Assembly (NCBI GenBank): GCA_964553255.1
Contig: CAZKJS010000001.1
Location: 1-64,000, forward strand
Direction: 5' to 3'
Length of the DNA stretch: 64,000 bases
DNA from: JAQUCI01 sp964553255
Lineage (GTDB): Bacteria > Bacillota_I > Bacilli_A > Erysipelotrichales > Erysipelotrichaceae
In this document: positions 44,691 through 54,419 of the stretch, piece after piece
How the letters are laid out: every line of letters starts with the position of its first letter
Numbering within the stretch: the stretch's first letter is position 1
Program-made: the position numbers and the translations under genes
Notes under the pieces: model-generated
Told to the model about the DNA's origin: nothing
Databases searched by the model: none
The model's input: only the letters and a program-made list of their open reading frames with translations

Positions 44691-45005
44691 CTATTCGATC
44701 GCTATTAAGCGTTTGACGATCGTTTCTGTTTTATTTGCGTCACTCTCAAGTAATTTCTGATAAAGCTGTTGCCTTTGTTGATATTTCTTGATCAAATTAA
44801 GTTTATCTTCATAGTTAGATAGCAACTTAACTGTTCTTTTTATCTGATCATAAACAGCACTACGTGATATTTTAAGGTTTTCAGCGATTTCAGTCAATGA
44901 TAAATCTTCACGATAGTACAAATTCATGACTAATGTTTGTTTATCCGTTAAAAGTTTTTCATACCAATCTAGTAACTGATTGATATGTTCATTTTTAGCT
45001 AACAT
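44691..45005 (-). CDS. ylxM: YlxM/p13-family helix-turn-helix protein linked to SRP
   Basis: 104 residues. LLDWYEKLLTDKQTLVMNLYYREDLSLTEIAENLKISRSAVYDQIKRTVKLL is the sigma-70 region 4-like helix-turn-helix of the UPF0122 (YlxM) family, followed by a coiled tail. YlxM is normally encoded beside ffh and binds SRP components; here it overlaps the SRP receptor gene ftsY by 11 bases instead. Confidence 0.9.
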   Translation of the reverse strand: MLAKNEHINQLLDWYEKLLTDKQTLVMNLYYREDLSLTEIAENLKISRSAVYDQIKRTVKLLSNYEDKLNLIKKYQQRQQLYQKLLESDANKTETIVKRLIAIE

Positions 45006-45957
45006 TATTGATACCTTCAGCGATACTAAAAATGAAAAGATCTAAATCAAATTCTTTGAGATCATCCAGTTTTTCACCAACGCCAACAAAACAAACAGGA
45101 ATATTCATTTCATCTTTGATTCCCATCACGACACCACCCTTTGCGGTTCCATCCATTTTAGTTAAGATAATCCCGTTAACGTGTGTGGTTTCAGTGAATA
45201 TTTTTGCCTGACTTAAACCATTTTGCCCCGTTGAAGCATCAATGGTAAGCCAAACATAATGGGGAGCATTTTCTATCTCACGATTGGCTACTTTTGCCAT
45301 TTTAGACAACTCGTTCATCAGATTCGTTTTATTCTGTAATCGACCAGCTGTATCACAAAGCAAAATGTCAATACCATTCTCTTTGGCATAACGACAACCA
45401 TCAACAATTGTAGCAGCGGGATCTTTATTCTCTTTGCCTTTAATACATACAATATTGAGTCTTTCAGCCCATCTTGCTAATTGCTCGATAGCTCCAGCGC
45501 GAAAAGTATCGGCAGCAACAACAGCTACTTTTTTATCTTTTTGTAAAAAATAATGCGCAAGTTTAGCAATACTTGTTGTTTTACCACTACCATTAACTCC
45601 TACCATGAATATAACAGTTGGTGCTTGTGATAGATCAATATCAACCTTAGCATCACCATAAACATCTGCCATTGTTTGAAGTAATAGTTCTACAACTTCA
45701 TTAAATGGTGTTTTCTTGTTTTTAATGTTCTTTTTTAGGTTAGTGACGATCTTCTCGGCTGTTTTAATTCCAATATCACTTTGAATCAACACTATCATCA
45801 AAGCTTCAAAAAAAGTATTGTTAGCTTCTGTATAACCTTGTGAAAGAAATTTTATTTTTTCATTAAACGATCGTGATGTTTCTTTAAATCCAGTTAAGTA
45901 ATAACTTTTATCTTTACTGGTGAAGAAACGTTCTTTGATCTTACTAAGAAAGCTCAT
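44995..45957 (-). CDS. ftsY: Signal recognition particle receptor FtsY
   Basis: 320 residues, essentially the NG domain with only a short basic N-terminus and no acidic A domain. G1 GVNGSGKTTSIAKLA near 114-128, DTFRAGAIEQL, G3 DTAGRLQNK, G4 TKMDGTAKGG and the closing FVGVGEKLDDLKEFD are present. It docks the SRP-ribosome complex at the membrane. Start ATG shares a base with the smc stop; smc-ftsY is a standard pair. Confidence 0.96.
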   Translation of the reverse strand: MSFLSKIKERFFTSKDKSYYLTGFKETSRSFNEKIKFLSQGYTEANNTFFEALMIVLIQSDIGIKTAEKIVTNLKKNIKNKKTPFNEVVELLLQTMADVYGDAKVDIDLSQAPTVIFMVGVNGSGKTTSIAKLAHYFLQKDKKVAVVAADTFRAGAIEQLARWAERLNIVCIKGKENKDPAATIVDGCRYAKENGIDILLCDTAGRLQNKTNLMNELSKMAKVANREIENAPHYVWLTIDASTGQNGLSQAKIFTETTHVNGIILTKMDGTAKGGVVMGIKDEMNIPVCFVGVGEKLDDLKEFDLDLFIFSIAEGINNVS

Positions 45958-48893
45958 TAGTTCACATCCTTTGTCTTGGCGATTTGTTCCGCCTCATTTA
46001 ACTGTACTCTTAATAGCTGTGATATCCCTTGTTTAGGCATTGTAACGCCATATAATACGTCACACTTAGCCATAGTAGCAGTGCGATGAGTCAATACTAA
46101 AAATTGACTGTCAGCACTAAATTGCTTTAAATAGTTCGCAAAACGATCATTATTAGCAGGGTCAAGTGCAGTATCAACTTCATCTAATAAACATAGTGGC
46201 ACTGGTCTAGTTCTTAAAATAGCAAACAGAACACAGAAAGCCACAAGCGTTTTTTCACCGCCTGATAGTGAACGATTGTTTTTTACTATTTTTCCAGGAG
46301 GATTAGCTTCGATCTCAATACCTGTATTAAGTAGATCATTTGGATCTTCAAGTACCAAACGTGCATTCCCCCCATTAAACAATTGAACAAATATTTGTTG
46401 GAATTGTTCATTGATCATATCAAACATCGCTACAAACTGTTCAACCATGATCTTATCCATATCTTGAATTGACTCAAGTAATTTTTCACGGCTTATCATT
46501 AGCTCATCATAATTTTTCTGTAGTGTTTCAAATCTATGATTAACTTCCTCATATTCTTCAGGAGCGTTCATATTGATATTACCTAAATTTTCTATTTGTT
46601 GTCTTAGTAATACTACCTCATCTTTGGCATTGATCAATTGCTCATTAGCGTATTTTTCTTTCGCAAATTCATATGTCATATGATATTCACTAGCTAAACG
46701 ATCCAGATCTTTATTTATTAGAATCTCAAGACGTGCCATATCAATTCTAATCTTCTCTAAATCATCTTTGGTCTGTTTTAGCTCTTGTCTAATTTGTCTT
46801 AATTGTTGTTCTTTGCGTTCAACTTCAGAGCTAAGTTTCAATCGTTCATCACGTTTTAATCTAGCATTAGTAGTACTCTCATCTCGTAATAAGTAACATG
46901 CATTTAACCTTATGATCAATTCATTTTCAAAGCTGTTAGTGGTTTTAACACTGTTGGTCGGATCAAGTAGTTGGTAGTCGTTTTTTAAACGTTCATACTT
47001 TGCACGTTTAGCTTCAACAACAGGTTCAAGCTTAGCATTGTTTATCCGTCTTTCCATCAGTAAACTATCAAGCTTATTTTTATCACTATTAAATTGACTA
47101 GCAATTAATTTATGCTCATTTAAAGCTATTGTATGATTATTTAAATCTTTCTCTATTTCATTTAGTTCTTTTTTGATCGTCAACGGTGAAATATTACCTT
47201 TATTGTGACCACCTGTCATTGAACCACCACGATGGATAACATCGCCATCAAGTGTGACAATTTTATAACGATATTTCAACAAAGAAGCAAGATTATTGCC
47301 ATTAACCAAATCATCAACTACTAAAACATTATTTAATAAGTTTGTTTTTACTAGTTCATAAATTGGTTCACAAGATACAAAGTCGCTAGCAACACCAAGA
47401 TACCCTTTTGTATTTGATGCTACTATCTCATCTTCACGAGCTATATAGCGATTATTTAAAACAGTAAGTGGTAAAAAGGTTGCTCTTCCACTATTATTTC
47501 GCTTTAAATAATTGATCGCATTACGTGCTGCCTCTTCATCTTTGGTAACGATATTATACAAGGCTCCACCCAAAGCAACGTTAATGGCTTCTTCATAACC
47601 ATTTGCTGGGTTCATGATAGCAGCGATAACACCCAAAACACCTGGTAGTGATGCTGAGGCATTAACAACTGCCGCTACTCCATTTTGTTGTTGATATGGT
47701 TGCTGAATAGTGTTATCTAAAATTGAGCGACGATTTTGTAATCGCCTGATCATATTGTTAAGTTCCTCAATTTTTTGATTATTATCGATTATCTTGATAG
47801 TTAGTTCACTACTTTGTTTTTCAAAAAGCTCAATATCGACATTAGTTTGTTCATAACGCGTTTTACGATCCGAATACTCAAATTCTGCTTCTTCAAGCAA
47901 AGATTTTAATTCATTTTTCTTTTGCTCAATGTTCCCAGCTTCAAGTGTGTATTTACGCTTTTCATCAATCTCAACTTTTCTTGTTTCTAGTATTTGAATT
48001 TCATTAATTACCTTCATTAGTTCATCTTGAAGTTTTTGAATATCATTATCAAGTTGTTTTATAACAACACGCTTTTCATTAATATTTGTTTCATTAACCT
48101 GTAATGTTGTTTCGTGCATGATGTTTTTTGTTTCAGCATCAAACAATGCTTTTTTAGCTTCTGTCATTTTATCATTGTAAAAAGCGATTTCTTCTACTAA
48201 TACTGCAGTTTCGATCAATTGTAAGCGAGCTTTTTTCTCTCGATATATTTCAGCTTTCTTCGCAGCTTTTTTTAATGGATTAACTTGTTTATCTAGTTCA
48301 TTGATAATATCAAGTGCTCGATCAAGATTATCCTGTGTCCGGGCTAATTTACTTAAAGCTTCGTTTTTCTTACGTTTATACTTACTTACTCCTGCAGCTT
48401 CTTCAAAAAATGTACGGCGATCAATTGGTTTAGCATCCGCAAATGAAGCAATATTGCCTTGTGATATTACACTTAATGAATCTCTTGATAGACCACTGTC
48501 CATTGTAAGATCTAAAATATCTTTTAAACGACATGACATCTTATTGATTAAGTATTCCGTTTCACCATTTGAACGATGAATTCGGCGTGTAATTTCAACT
48601 TCATCATAATCACTTGCCAAATAGCGTGATGTATTATCAAACACCAATGTAACTTCAGCCATATTGACAGTTTTTCTTTCAATAGAACCCGAAAAGATGA
48701 TACTTGTCATTGCTGCATCACCACGTAATGCTTTTACTGATTGCTCACCTAATACCCATCTTATAGCATCAGAAATATTGCTTTTGCCACTACCGTTTGG
48801 TCCAACAATACCCGTTATGGGAAAATCAAAATTCAATACTGTCTTATCAGCGAATGATTTGAACCCTTGAATTTCTACTCGTTTTAAAAACAT
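45957..48893 (-). CDS. smc: Chromosome segregation ATPase SMC, short-arm form
   Basis: 978 residues from the ATG at 48893, chosen because it has GAGGTG six bases upstream, gives the family start MFLKRVEIQGFKSFADK, and because the longer frame (48920) begins upstream of the predicted transcript start. Walker A GPNGSGKSN near 31-39; first coiled coil about 170-400; hinge about 404-565 (LPGVLGVIAAIMN through HRGGSMTGG); second coiled coil; C-terminal signature LSGGEKTLVAFCVLFA and Walker B LCLLDEVDTALDPAN. Bacillus SMC is close to 1190 residues: both arms are about 100 residues shorter here, like Mycoplasma P115. scpA and scpB are not in the window. Confidence 0.96.
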   Translation of the reverse strand: MFLKRVEIQGFKSFADKTVLNFDFPITGIVGPNGSGKSNISDAIRWVLGEQSVKALRGDAAMTSIIFSGSIERKTVNMAEVTLVFDNTSRYLASDYDEVEITRRIHRSNGETEYLINKMSCRLKDILDLTMDSGLSRDSLSVISQGNIASFADAKPIDRRTFFEEAAGVSKYKRKKNEALSKLARTQDNLDRALDIINELDKQVNPLKKAAKKAEIYREKKARLQLIETAVLVEEIAFYNDKMTEAKKALFDAETKNIMHETTLQVNETNINEKRVVIKQLDNDIQKLQDELMKVINEIQILETRKVEIDEKRKYTLEAGNIEQKKNELKSLLEEAEFEYSDRKTRYEQTNVDIELFEKQSSELTIKIIDNNQKIEELNNMIRRLQNRRSILDNTIQQPYQQQNGVAAVVNASASLPGVLGVIAAIMNPANGYEEAINVALGGALYNIVTKDEEAARNAINYLKRNNSGRATFLPLTVLNNRYIAREDEIVASNTKGYLGVASDFVSCEPIYELVKTNLLNNVLVVDDLVNGNNLASLLKYRYKIVTLDGDVIHRGGSMTGGHNKGNISPLTIKKELNEIEKDLNNHTIALNEHKLIASQFNSDKNKLDSLLMERRINNAKLEPVVEAKRAKYERLKNDYQLLDPTNSVKTTNSFENELIIRLNACYLLRDESTTNARLKRDERLKLSSEVERKEQQLRQIRQELKQTKDDLEKIRIDMARLEILINKDLDRLASEYHMTYEFAKEKYANEQLINAKDEVVLLRQQIENLGNINMNAPEEYEEVNHRFETLQKNYDELMISREKLLESIQDMDKIMVEQFVAMFDMINEQFQQIFVQLFNGGNARLVLEDPNDLLNTGIEIEANPPGKIVKNNRSLSGGEKTLVAFCVLFAILRTRPVPLCLLDEVDTALDPANNDRFANYLKQFSADSQFLVLTHRTATMAKCDVLYGVTMPKQGISQLLRVQLNEAEQIAKTKDVN

Positions 48894-48918
48894 ATGACAC
48901 CTCAATCTACGCTTATAC

Positions 48919-48947
48919 ATTATAACGAATTATAAGATAGCTATCAA
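48919..48947 (-). promoter_or_regulatory. Promoter of smc-ftsY-ylxM-ackA-nrnA
   Basis: Minus-strand TTGATA (48942-48947), 17-base spacer, TATAAT (48919-48924); predicted start near 48912. Confidence 0.78.
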
Positions 48948-48953
48948 ATACAT

Positions 48954-51488
48954 TTACCTATCATCAAAAACATCTAGTGCGATAAACTCAAAGTCTTCAC
49001 CAGCTTTATCGTCATTTTCTTCTTTATTAGCAGTTTGCTTTACAATGATCTCTTCACACAGATCAATGATCTTAACTTCTGCGATCGTTTTAATCATATA
49101 CCAATCTTTCTTAAACTCTATCATGGTAGAAAACGTGCTTTCTTTACCCATTAAGGAAACATCTTTACTTATTATTTTGATAAGTTGTTCATTATAAAGT
49201 GCAATCTCATCATAGGTAGAAGTCGCTTTAGTGTATCTTATCATTACGGGATTACTTTTCTTTTTAGTGAATAAAGTATCACCTTTAACTGGTCGATTAT
49301 TGTTAACGATATCCTTTAGTCTAATTCGCTTGATTCCACCTTTGTCATTGATAACGATCAAAGTATCAAAAGTATTATTGATTATACTTAAACTTTGCAA
49401 TTGATCAAGGTTATTCAAGTTGATAGCTTTAACACCCTTAGCTTTTAGTGATGTAATCGGTAATTGATCAAGCGTATATCTTACAACATTACCACCTTTT
49501 GTAGCTAAAACTACTTCATTATTTAAATAAGCGATATCAGCATCAACGACTTCATCATTTTTAACTAGACCCATTAGATTATATGAGCGATTAAACCTCA
49601 GTGTATTTAGATCATAAAGCAAGGTGGTTTTAATCATGCCCTTCTTAGTAATAGTGATTATCCAAGCTTCGCTTTTAAGTGATTTAACAATAAATGCACT
49701 AATTATCTTATCACCATTGATTGTAGATAATGTATTTAAGTGATTACCAACATCTTTCCACTTTGCCTCAGGTATTTCATAGACTGGAATATAAAGATAG
49801 TTACCTCCTGAGGTAATCAATAATAAATTATCAAGAAGATCACATTCAGTTACGCCAATTAGTTGATCTGATTCTTTTATGCCAGTCATTGTATCGTTAG
49901 CATTTGCATTAAATGATCTAAGTGAAACCCGTTTAACATAACCATCACGACTTACTGTTATCATTACCCGCTCATTAACGATCATACTTTGCTTATCGAT
50001 CACGATTTCTTCAACCTGATCATGAATGTCAGTCAATCTAGGCATATTCATTAAGCTATTAACTTCTTTTAACTCTTTTACGATCAGTTGATTTAAAACA
50101 TCCTTTTCGTTAATGATCGCTCTTAAAATCGCTTCTTGTTTTACAAGTTGAGCATATTCTTCTTTCAATTGAAAAATATCAGTAGATGTTAGACGATATA
50201 AACGTAAGGTCACGATAGCTTCTGTTTGAATTTCAGTGAAATCAAAACGTTGTTTTAAGTGTTCTTTTGCATCACCCTTATCTTTTGAACTGCGAATTAT
50301 CGCTATTATGTCATCCATGATCGATACAGCCTTGATCAAACCATCTAAGATATGACATCTTTCCATGATTTTACTTAATTGATAATGACTTCTGGCTAAT
50401 ACCACTTCTTGACGATGGGTTATATACGCATCAATCATTGCCATCAAACCTAATTGCATTGGTCTTTTATTTACAATCGCAACCATATTATAGTTATAAG
50501 AAACCTGTAAAGACGTTTTCTTCAATAAATAATTCAGAATTAGATTTGTGTCTTGATCCTTTTTGATATCTACAACTATCTTTAAACCGTTTCGATCTGA
50601 TTCATCACGAACATCTAAAATGCCTTGAGCATCTTTGCCTAATCTGATGTCATCTATTTGCTTAACTAAATTTGACTTGACAACCTCATAAGGAATCTCT
50701 TTTATAACTATCTGCTTAACTGTTTTAGTTTCAACAATCTCTGTTTTACTGCGAATAATGATCTTACCTTTACCAGTTTTAAATGCGTCACTAATGCCCT
50801 CTTTTCCCTGTACGATGCCACCAGTAGGGAAATCAGGCCCTTTAACTATATTCATGATGTCTTTAAGTTGTGCTGAACTGTCATTGATACGTAGTATTAT
50901 CGCATTAATGATCTCATTTAGATTATGAGGTGGGATATTAGTAGCGTAACCAGCAGAAATCCCAGTTGTACCGTTAGCTAGAAGATTTGGAAACTGTGCT
51001 GGCAACACCGTTGGTTCATTAAGAGAATCATCAAAATTTGGCGCAAATAAAACGGTTTGCTGTTCAATATCTTTCAATAATAATGATGATATTTTACTTA
51101 ATCGAGCTTCAGTATAACGCATAGCAGCTGCAGGATCATTATCAATCGAACCATTATTTCCATGCATATCTACTAATGGTATGCGCATTTTCCATTCTTG
51201 CGATAATCTTACCATGGCGTCATAAACGCTTGAATCACCATGTGGATGATAATTACCAATGACAAGACCTACTGTTTTGGCACTTTTACGATGAGGTTTA
51301 TCAGCCGTATTACCATCACTATGCATCGCATATAGAATACGTCTTTGTACCGGCTTTAAACCGTCGCGAACATCAGGTAACGCGCGATCTTGAATGATAT
51401 ACTTCGAGTACCGGCCAAAACGATCAGCCATGATATCTTCAAATGGTGATGGTAATACAATTGCATCTTTTATACTATCTTTTTTCAT
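48954..51488 (-). CDS. parC: DNA topoisomerase IV subunit A
   Basis: 844 residues. RFGRYSKYIIQDRALPDVRDGLKPVQRRILYAM opens the breakage-reunion domain; the active-site tyrosine lies in AAMRYTEARL near 125; quinolone-region HPHGDSSVYDAMVRL is present; the C-terminal half is a GyrA-type beta-propeller. The GyrA box (QRRGGKG) is not evident, supporting ParC rather than GyrA, as does the place next to smc and plsY. It decatenates sister chromosomes with ParE, whose gene overlaps by 14 bases. Confidence 0.93.
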   Translation of the reverse strand: MKKDSIKDAIVLPSPFEDIMADRFGRYSKYIIQDRALPDVRDGLKPVQRRILYAMHSDGNTADKPHRKSAKTVGLVIGNYHPHGDSSVYDAMVRLSQEWKMRIPLVDMHGNNGSIDNDPAAAMRYTEARLSKISSLLLKDIEQQTVLFAPNFDDSLNEPTVLPAQFPNLLANGTTGISAGYATNIPPHNLNEIINAIILRINDSSAQLKDIMNIVKGPDFPTGGIVQGKEGISDAFKTGKGKIIIRSKTEIVETKTVKQIVIKEIPYEVVKSNLVKQIDDIRLGKDAQGILDVRDESDRNGLKIVVDIKKDQDTNLILNYLLKKTSLQVSYNYNMVAIVNKRPMQLGLMAMIDAYITHRQEVVLARSHYQLSKIMERCHILDGLIKAVSIMDDIIAIIRSSKDKGDAKEHLKQRFDFTEIQTEAIVTLRLYRLTSTDIFQLKEEYAQLVKQEAILRAIINEKDVLNQLIVKELKEVNSLMNMPRLTDIHDQVEEIVIDKQSMIVNERVMITVSRDGYVKRVSLRSFNANANDTMTGIKESDQLIGVTECDLLDNLLLITSGGNYLYIPVYEIPEAKWKDVGNHLNTLSTINGDKIISAFIVKSLKSEAWIITITKKGMIKTTLLYDLNTLRFNRSYNLMGLVKNDEVVDADIAYLNNEVVLATKGGNVVRYTLDQLPITSLKAKGVKAINLNNLDQLQSLSIINNTFDTLIVINDKGGIKRIRLKDIVNNNRPVKGDTLFTKKKSNPVMIRYTKATSTYDEIALYNEQLIKIISKDVSLMGKESTFSTMIEFKKDWYMIKTIAEVKIIDLCEEIIVKQTANKEENDDKAGEDFEFIALDVFDDR

Positions 51489-53403
51489 TTATTAACTCCG
51501 CGATGAAATTATCTTCTAAAGTAAAAGCGACATTCTCTTCAATCCAATTACGACGATTTTCAGCATTATCTCCCATTAATACCGTTACTTTGCGTTCAGC
51601 TAAAAAACCATCGGTTAATTTAACTTGCAATAAAGTACGAGTTTGTGGATTCATCGTTGTTTCCCATAACTGATTGGCGTTCATCTCACCTAATCCTTTG
51701 TATCGTTGTATTTCACATTTGCCAATCTTGTTTTTTATCGCAACTAACTCTTCATCAGTATAAGCATAATATATCTCTTTACCTTTGCTTGTCTTATATA
51801 ATGGTGGTTGAGCTAAGTATACCATCCCATTTTCTATCAAAGAGCGCATATAACGATAGAAAAAGGTCAACAACAATACTTGTATATGTGCACCATCGGT
51901 ATCGGCATCAGTCATGATTATAACTTTTTGATAGTTACAATCACGATGATCAAAATCATTTCCTACACCAGCTCCGATTGCATGGATAATTGTATTAAGC
52001 TCTTCATTTTTCTCAATATCACTAATCTTTGCTCTTTCTGTATTTAATACTTTTCCTCTTAAAGGTAAAATTGCTTGATATCGACTATCCCTTCCTTGTT
52101 TAGCACTACCGCCAGCTGAATCGCCTTCCACCAAAAACAGTTCGTTCTTACGACTGTCTTTTGATTGAGCTGGAGCTAATTTACCAGATAGTATCCTTTC
52201 TGCTTTGTTATTCTTTTTGCCCTTACGAGCTTCTTCACGAGCTTTACGGGCAGCTTCTCTTACTGCTGATGCTTTTTGGATCTTTTTAATGATCGCTACA
52301 GCTATTTCTTTATTCTCTTCTAGATAGTATGTAAGTTTCTCACTTACAATATTTTCAACAACACTTTTAGCTTCAGGTGTACCCAGTTTACTTTTAACTT
52401 GTCCTTCAAACTGCAGTAAATTTTCTGGAATACCAACAACAATGATGCTTGTTAATCCTTCACGAACATCTACGCCTTCAAAATTGCGCTCTTTATCTTT
52501 TAATAGACCATATTTACGAGCATAATCGTTAAGCACTTTTGTTACAGCTGTTTTAAAGCCAATTTCATGTGTTCCACCATCAACAGTTCTAACCATATTA
52601 ACAAATGAAAAATTATTCTCCTGATAATCATCGGTATATTGACAAGCACATTCAACACTTATATCACCCATCTTGCCATTGAAAGTAATAGTAGGTGTAA
52701 AAGTTGAACGATCTTCATGTAAATAGGCCATAAAAGCTTTTAAGCCGTCTTCATAATGAAAGTTTTCTTGTTTATTATGTCGTTCATCCTTAACAACAAT
52801 GTTCACACCTTTTAATAAGAATGCACATTCTTTAGCACGGTCAACTATTGTGGAATAATTAAACTCAGCGTTGTTAAATATTTTCTTATCGGGATAAAAC
52901 CTAACTTTACTGCCGCTTTTATTGGTTTTACCTAGATCTTTAAGCGAACTTACTTTTTTACCACCTTCGCTAAATGTCATTTGATATGCATTGCCATTGA
53001 AGTAAGATGTAACTTCTAACCAACTACTTAATGCATTAACAACACTTGCACCAACACCATGAAGACCACCAGACGTTTTATAACCGCCACTTATATCAAA
53101 CTTTCCTCCTGCATGAAGGATAGTAAAAATTACTTCCAAAGTTGATTTACCAGACGCATGTTTACCAACTGGCATACCTCGTCCTTCATCTTCAATTGCG
53201 ATCGATCCTTCTTTTTCAATGGTAATCTTGATATGTTTGCCATAACCGTTTAATGCTTCATCGATCGCATTATCAAAAATTTCCCATACGCAATGGTGCA
53301 GACCGCGACTATCGGTTGAGCCAATGTACATTCCCGGTCTTTTGCGAACAGCATCCAGGCCTTCAAGTATCTGAATACTTTTCTCATTGTAGTTCTCAGC
53401 CAT
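51475..53403 (-). CDS. parE: DNA topoisomerase IV subunit B
   Basis: 642 residues. GHKL ATPase domain with EIFDNAIDEALNGYG near 41-55, DEGRGMPVG and the lid GGLHGVGASVVNALS; TOPRIM domain with FLVEGDSAGGSAKQGRDSRYQAILPLRGKVLNTE and DADTDGAHIQVLLLTFF. ATP-driven partner of ParC. Divergent from plsY as in Bacillus (plsY-parE-parC), which supports ParE over GyrB. Confidence 0.93.
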   Translation of the reverse strand: MAENYNEKSIQILEGLDAVRKRPGMYIGSTDSRGLHHCVWEIFDNAIDEALNGYGKHIKITIEKEGSIAIEDEGRGMPVGKHASGKSTLEVIFTILHAGGKFDISGGYKTSGGLHGVGASVVNALSSWLEVTSYFNGNAYQMTFSEGGKKVSSLKDLGKTNKSGSKVRFYPDKKIFNNAEFNYSTIVDRAKECAFLLKGVNIVVKDERHNKQENFHYEDGLKAFMAYLHEDRSTFTPTITFNGKMGDISVECACQYTDDYQENNFSFVNMVRTVDGGTHEIGFKTAVTKVLNDYARKYGLLKDKERNFEGVDVREGLTSIIVVGIPENLLQFEGQVKSKLGTPEAKSVVENIVSEKLTYYLEENKEIAVAIIKKIQKASAVREAARKAREEARKGKKNNKAERILSGKLAPAQSKDSRKNELFLVEGDSAGGSAKQGRDSRYQAILPLRGKVLNTERAKISDIEKNEELNTIIHAIGAGVGNDFDHRDCNYQKVIIMTDADTDGAHIQVLLLTFFYRYMRSLIENGMVYLAQPPLYKTSKGKEIYYAYTDEELVAIKNKIGKCEIQRYKGLGEMNANQLWETTMNPQTRTLLQVKLTDGFLAERKVTVLMGDNAENRRNWIEENVAFTLEDNFIAELINEKR

Positions 53404-53424
53404 AACTTCCTCTTTTCTTTACTA

Positions 53425-53453
53425 ATTATAACGAAATAAACTTAACATTTAAA
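53425..53453 (-). promoter_or_regulatory. Promoter of parE-parC
   Basis: Minus-strand TTTAAA (53448-53453), 17-base spacer, TATAAT (53425-53430). The -35 overlaps the left arm of the 16-bp inverted repeat. Confidence 0.6.
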
Positions 53454-53491
53454 TACTTGACATCAAGATACTTCATTGATGTCAAGTATTT
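53451..53491. repeat. 16-bp perfect inverted repeat between parE and plsY
   Basis: Arms AAATACTTGACATCAA (53451-53466) and its complement (53476-53491) around a nine-base loop, followed on the plus strand by TTTT-rich sequence. It has terminator form on the plus strand, yet no plus-strand gene lies upstream; it sits between the two divergent promoters. Confidence 0.75.
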
Positions 53492-53519
53492 TTCATTTTG
53501 AATTGCGATAAGATATGAT
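53491..53519 (+). promoter_or_regulatory. Possible promoter of plsY
   Basis: Plus-strand TATGAT (53514-53519) with a weak TTTCAT at 17 bases; start near 53526, which excludes the ATG at 53515 as initiator. Confidence 0.4.
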
Positions 53520-53541
53520 AGAATACCTAAGAGGTGATCGA

Positions 53542-54150
53542 GTGTTAATCTTATTTCTGGTTATTGGATACCTTTTTGGTTCAATACCTTGGGGTTTAGT
53601 TGTTGGAAAAGCATTTTTCAATATCGATATTAGAAAATACGGGTCAGGCAATTTAGGTGGTACTAATGCTGGTCGTGTTTTAGGAAAATATTATGGTTTT
53701 TTAGTAGCGTTTCTTGATGCATTAAAAGCTTTCGTTCCTGTTTTATTAGTTTCATTTTATCATAAAGATTATGCGGTTATGACAGGCATGATGTGTGCAA
53801 TTGGTCATTGTTATCCTTTATTTGCGGAATTTAAAGGCGGTAAAGCTGTTGCTAGTACCTTTGGCTATTTTCTAGCTGTTGGTCTTTTCATTCTTGGTGA
53901 TATAAGCATCTTTATCATTTCACTTAGTTTATTTGTCTTAATCCTTGTTATTACAAGTTATGTATCACTCGCTTCAATAATTAGTGTTAGTATTGCTTCT
54001 GTCTTAACATTATTACAATCAAATATTTATGTCATTGTTTGTACCTTTCTTTTATCAGCACTGATAATATATCGTCATCGATCAAACATAAAACGCCTGA
54101 TTGATAAAACTGAAAACAAAGTTGTCGTCTTTAAAAATAAAAAGATATGA
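53542..54150 (+). CDS. plsY: Glycerol-3-phosphate acyltransferase PlsY
   Basis: About 202 residues, five or so membrane segments. Motif GSIPWGLVVGK near 14-24, GSGNLGGTNAGRVLGKYYG near 35-53 and HCYPLFAEFKGGKAVASTFG in the middle are the three conserved cytoplasmic motifs. It transfers acyl from acyl-phosphate (made by PlsX) to glycerol 3-phosphate, starting phospholipid synthesis. The longest frame starts at 53515, but the GTG at 53542 has AAGAGGTGA upstream and gives the normal N-terminus. The C-terminus runs into a terminator stem. Confidence 0.93.
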   Translation: MLILFLVIGYLFGSIPWGLVVGKAFFNIDIRKYGSGNLGGTNAGRVLGKYYGFLVAFLDALKAFVPVLLVSFYHKDYAVMTGMMCAIGHCYPLFAEFKGGKAVASTFGYFLAVGLFILGDISIFIISLSLFVLILVITSYVSLASIISVSIASVLTLLQSNIYVIVCTFLLSALIIYRHRSNIKRLIDKTENKVVVFKNKKI

Positions 54151-54176
54151 TCATCTCAACATCATATCTTTTTTTA
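54136..54176. terminator. Bidirectional terminator between plsY and yneF
   Basis: AAAGATATGA (54141-54150), 11-base loop, TCATATCTTT (54162-54171), with T runs on both strands. The stem includes the plsY TGA stop and serves both convergent genes. Confidence 0.85.
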
Positions 54177-54180
54177 AACC

Positions 54181-54396
54181 TTATTTATTAACATCCATTT
54201 GTCGCATGACTGCTTTGATTTGCGCTTCTGATGGTTTTCTTCCCATCTGTAGAAACATCGCTCTGATCATCTTCTCGTTGATCGGAGGATTTTCTTTTAA
54301 TTGCTTTTCAAAGTATTTACGAGTAAAAAAGAATCCTAAACCACCACCGATGGCCACACCTAATACCGTAAATAGTAATGAACTCCAAAATTCCAT
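54181..54396 (-). CDS. yneF: UPF0154 membrane protein YneF
   Basis: 71 residues: one membrane segment at about 6-25 (SLLFTVLGVAIGGGLGFFFT) followed by the conserved cytosolic tail with NPPINEKMIRAMFLQMGRKPSEAQIKAVMRQM. Complete and typical for UPF0154, common in Bacilli and Mollicutes; function unknown. It is expressed from its own promoter, whose -35 is covered by a 15-bp palindrome. Confidence 0.92.
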   Translation of the reverse strand: MEFWSSLLFTVLGVAIGGGLGFFFTRKYFEKQLKENPPINEKMIRAMFLQMGRKPSEAQIKAVMRQMDVNK

Positions 54397-54419
54397 AACG
54401 CACCATCCTTTACTTAGTT

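Noticed and set aside
48954..53403. Reading the topoisomerase pair as gyrase (gyrA/gyrB)
   Set aside because: Place beside plsY and smc, order B then A, and no visible GyrA box favour topoisomerase IV; a phylogeny would settle it.
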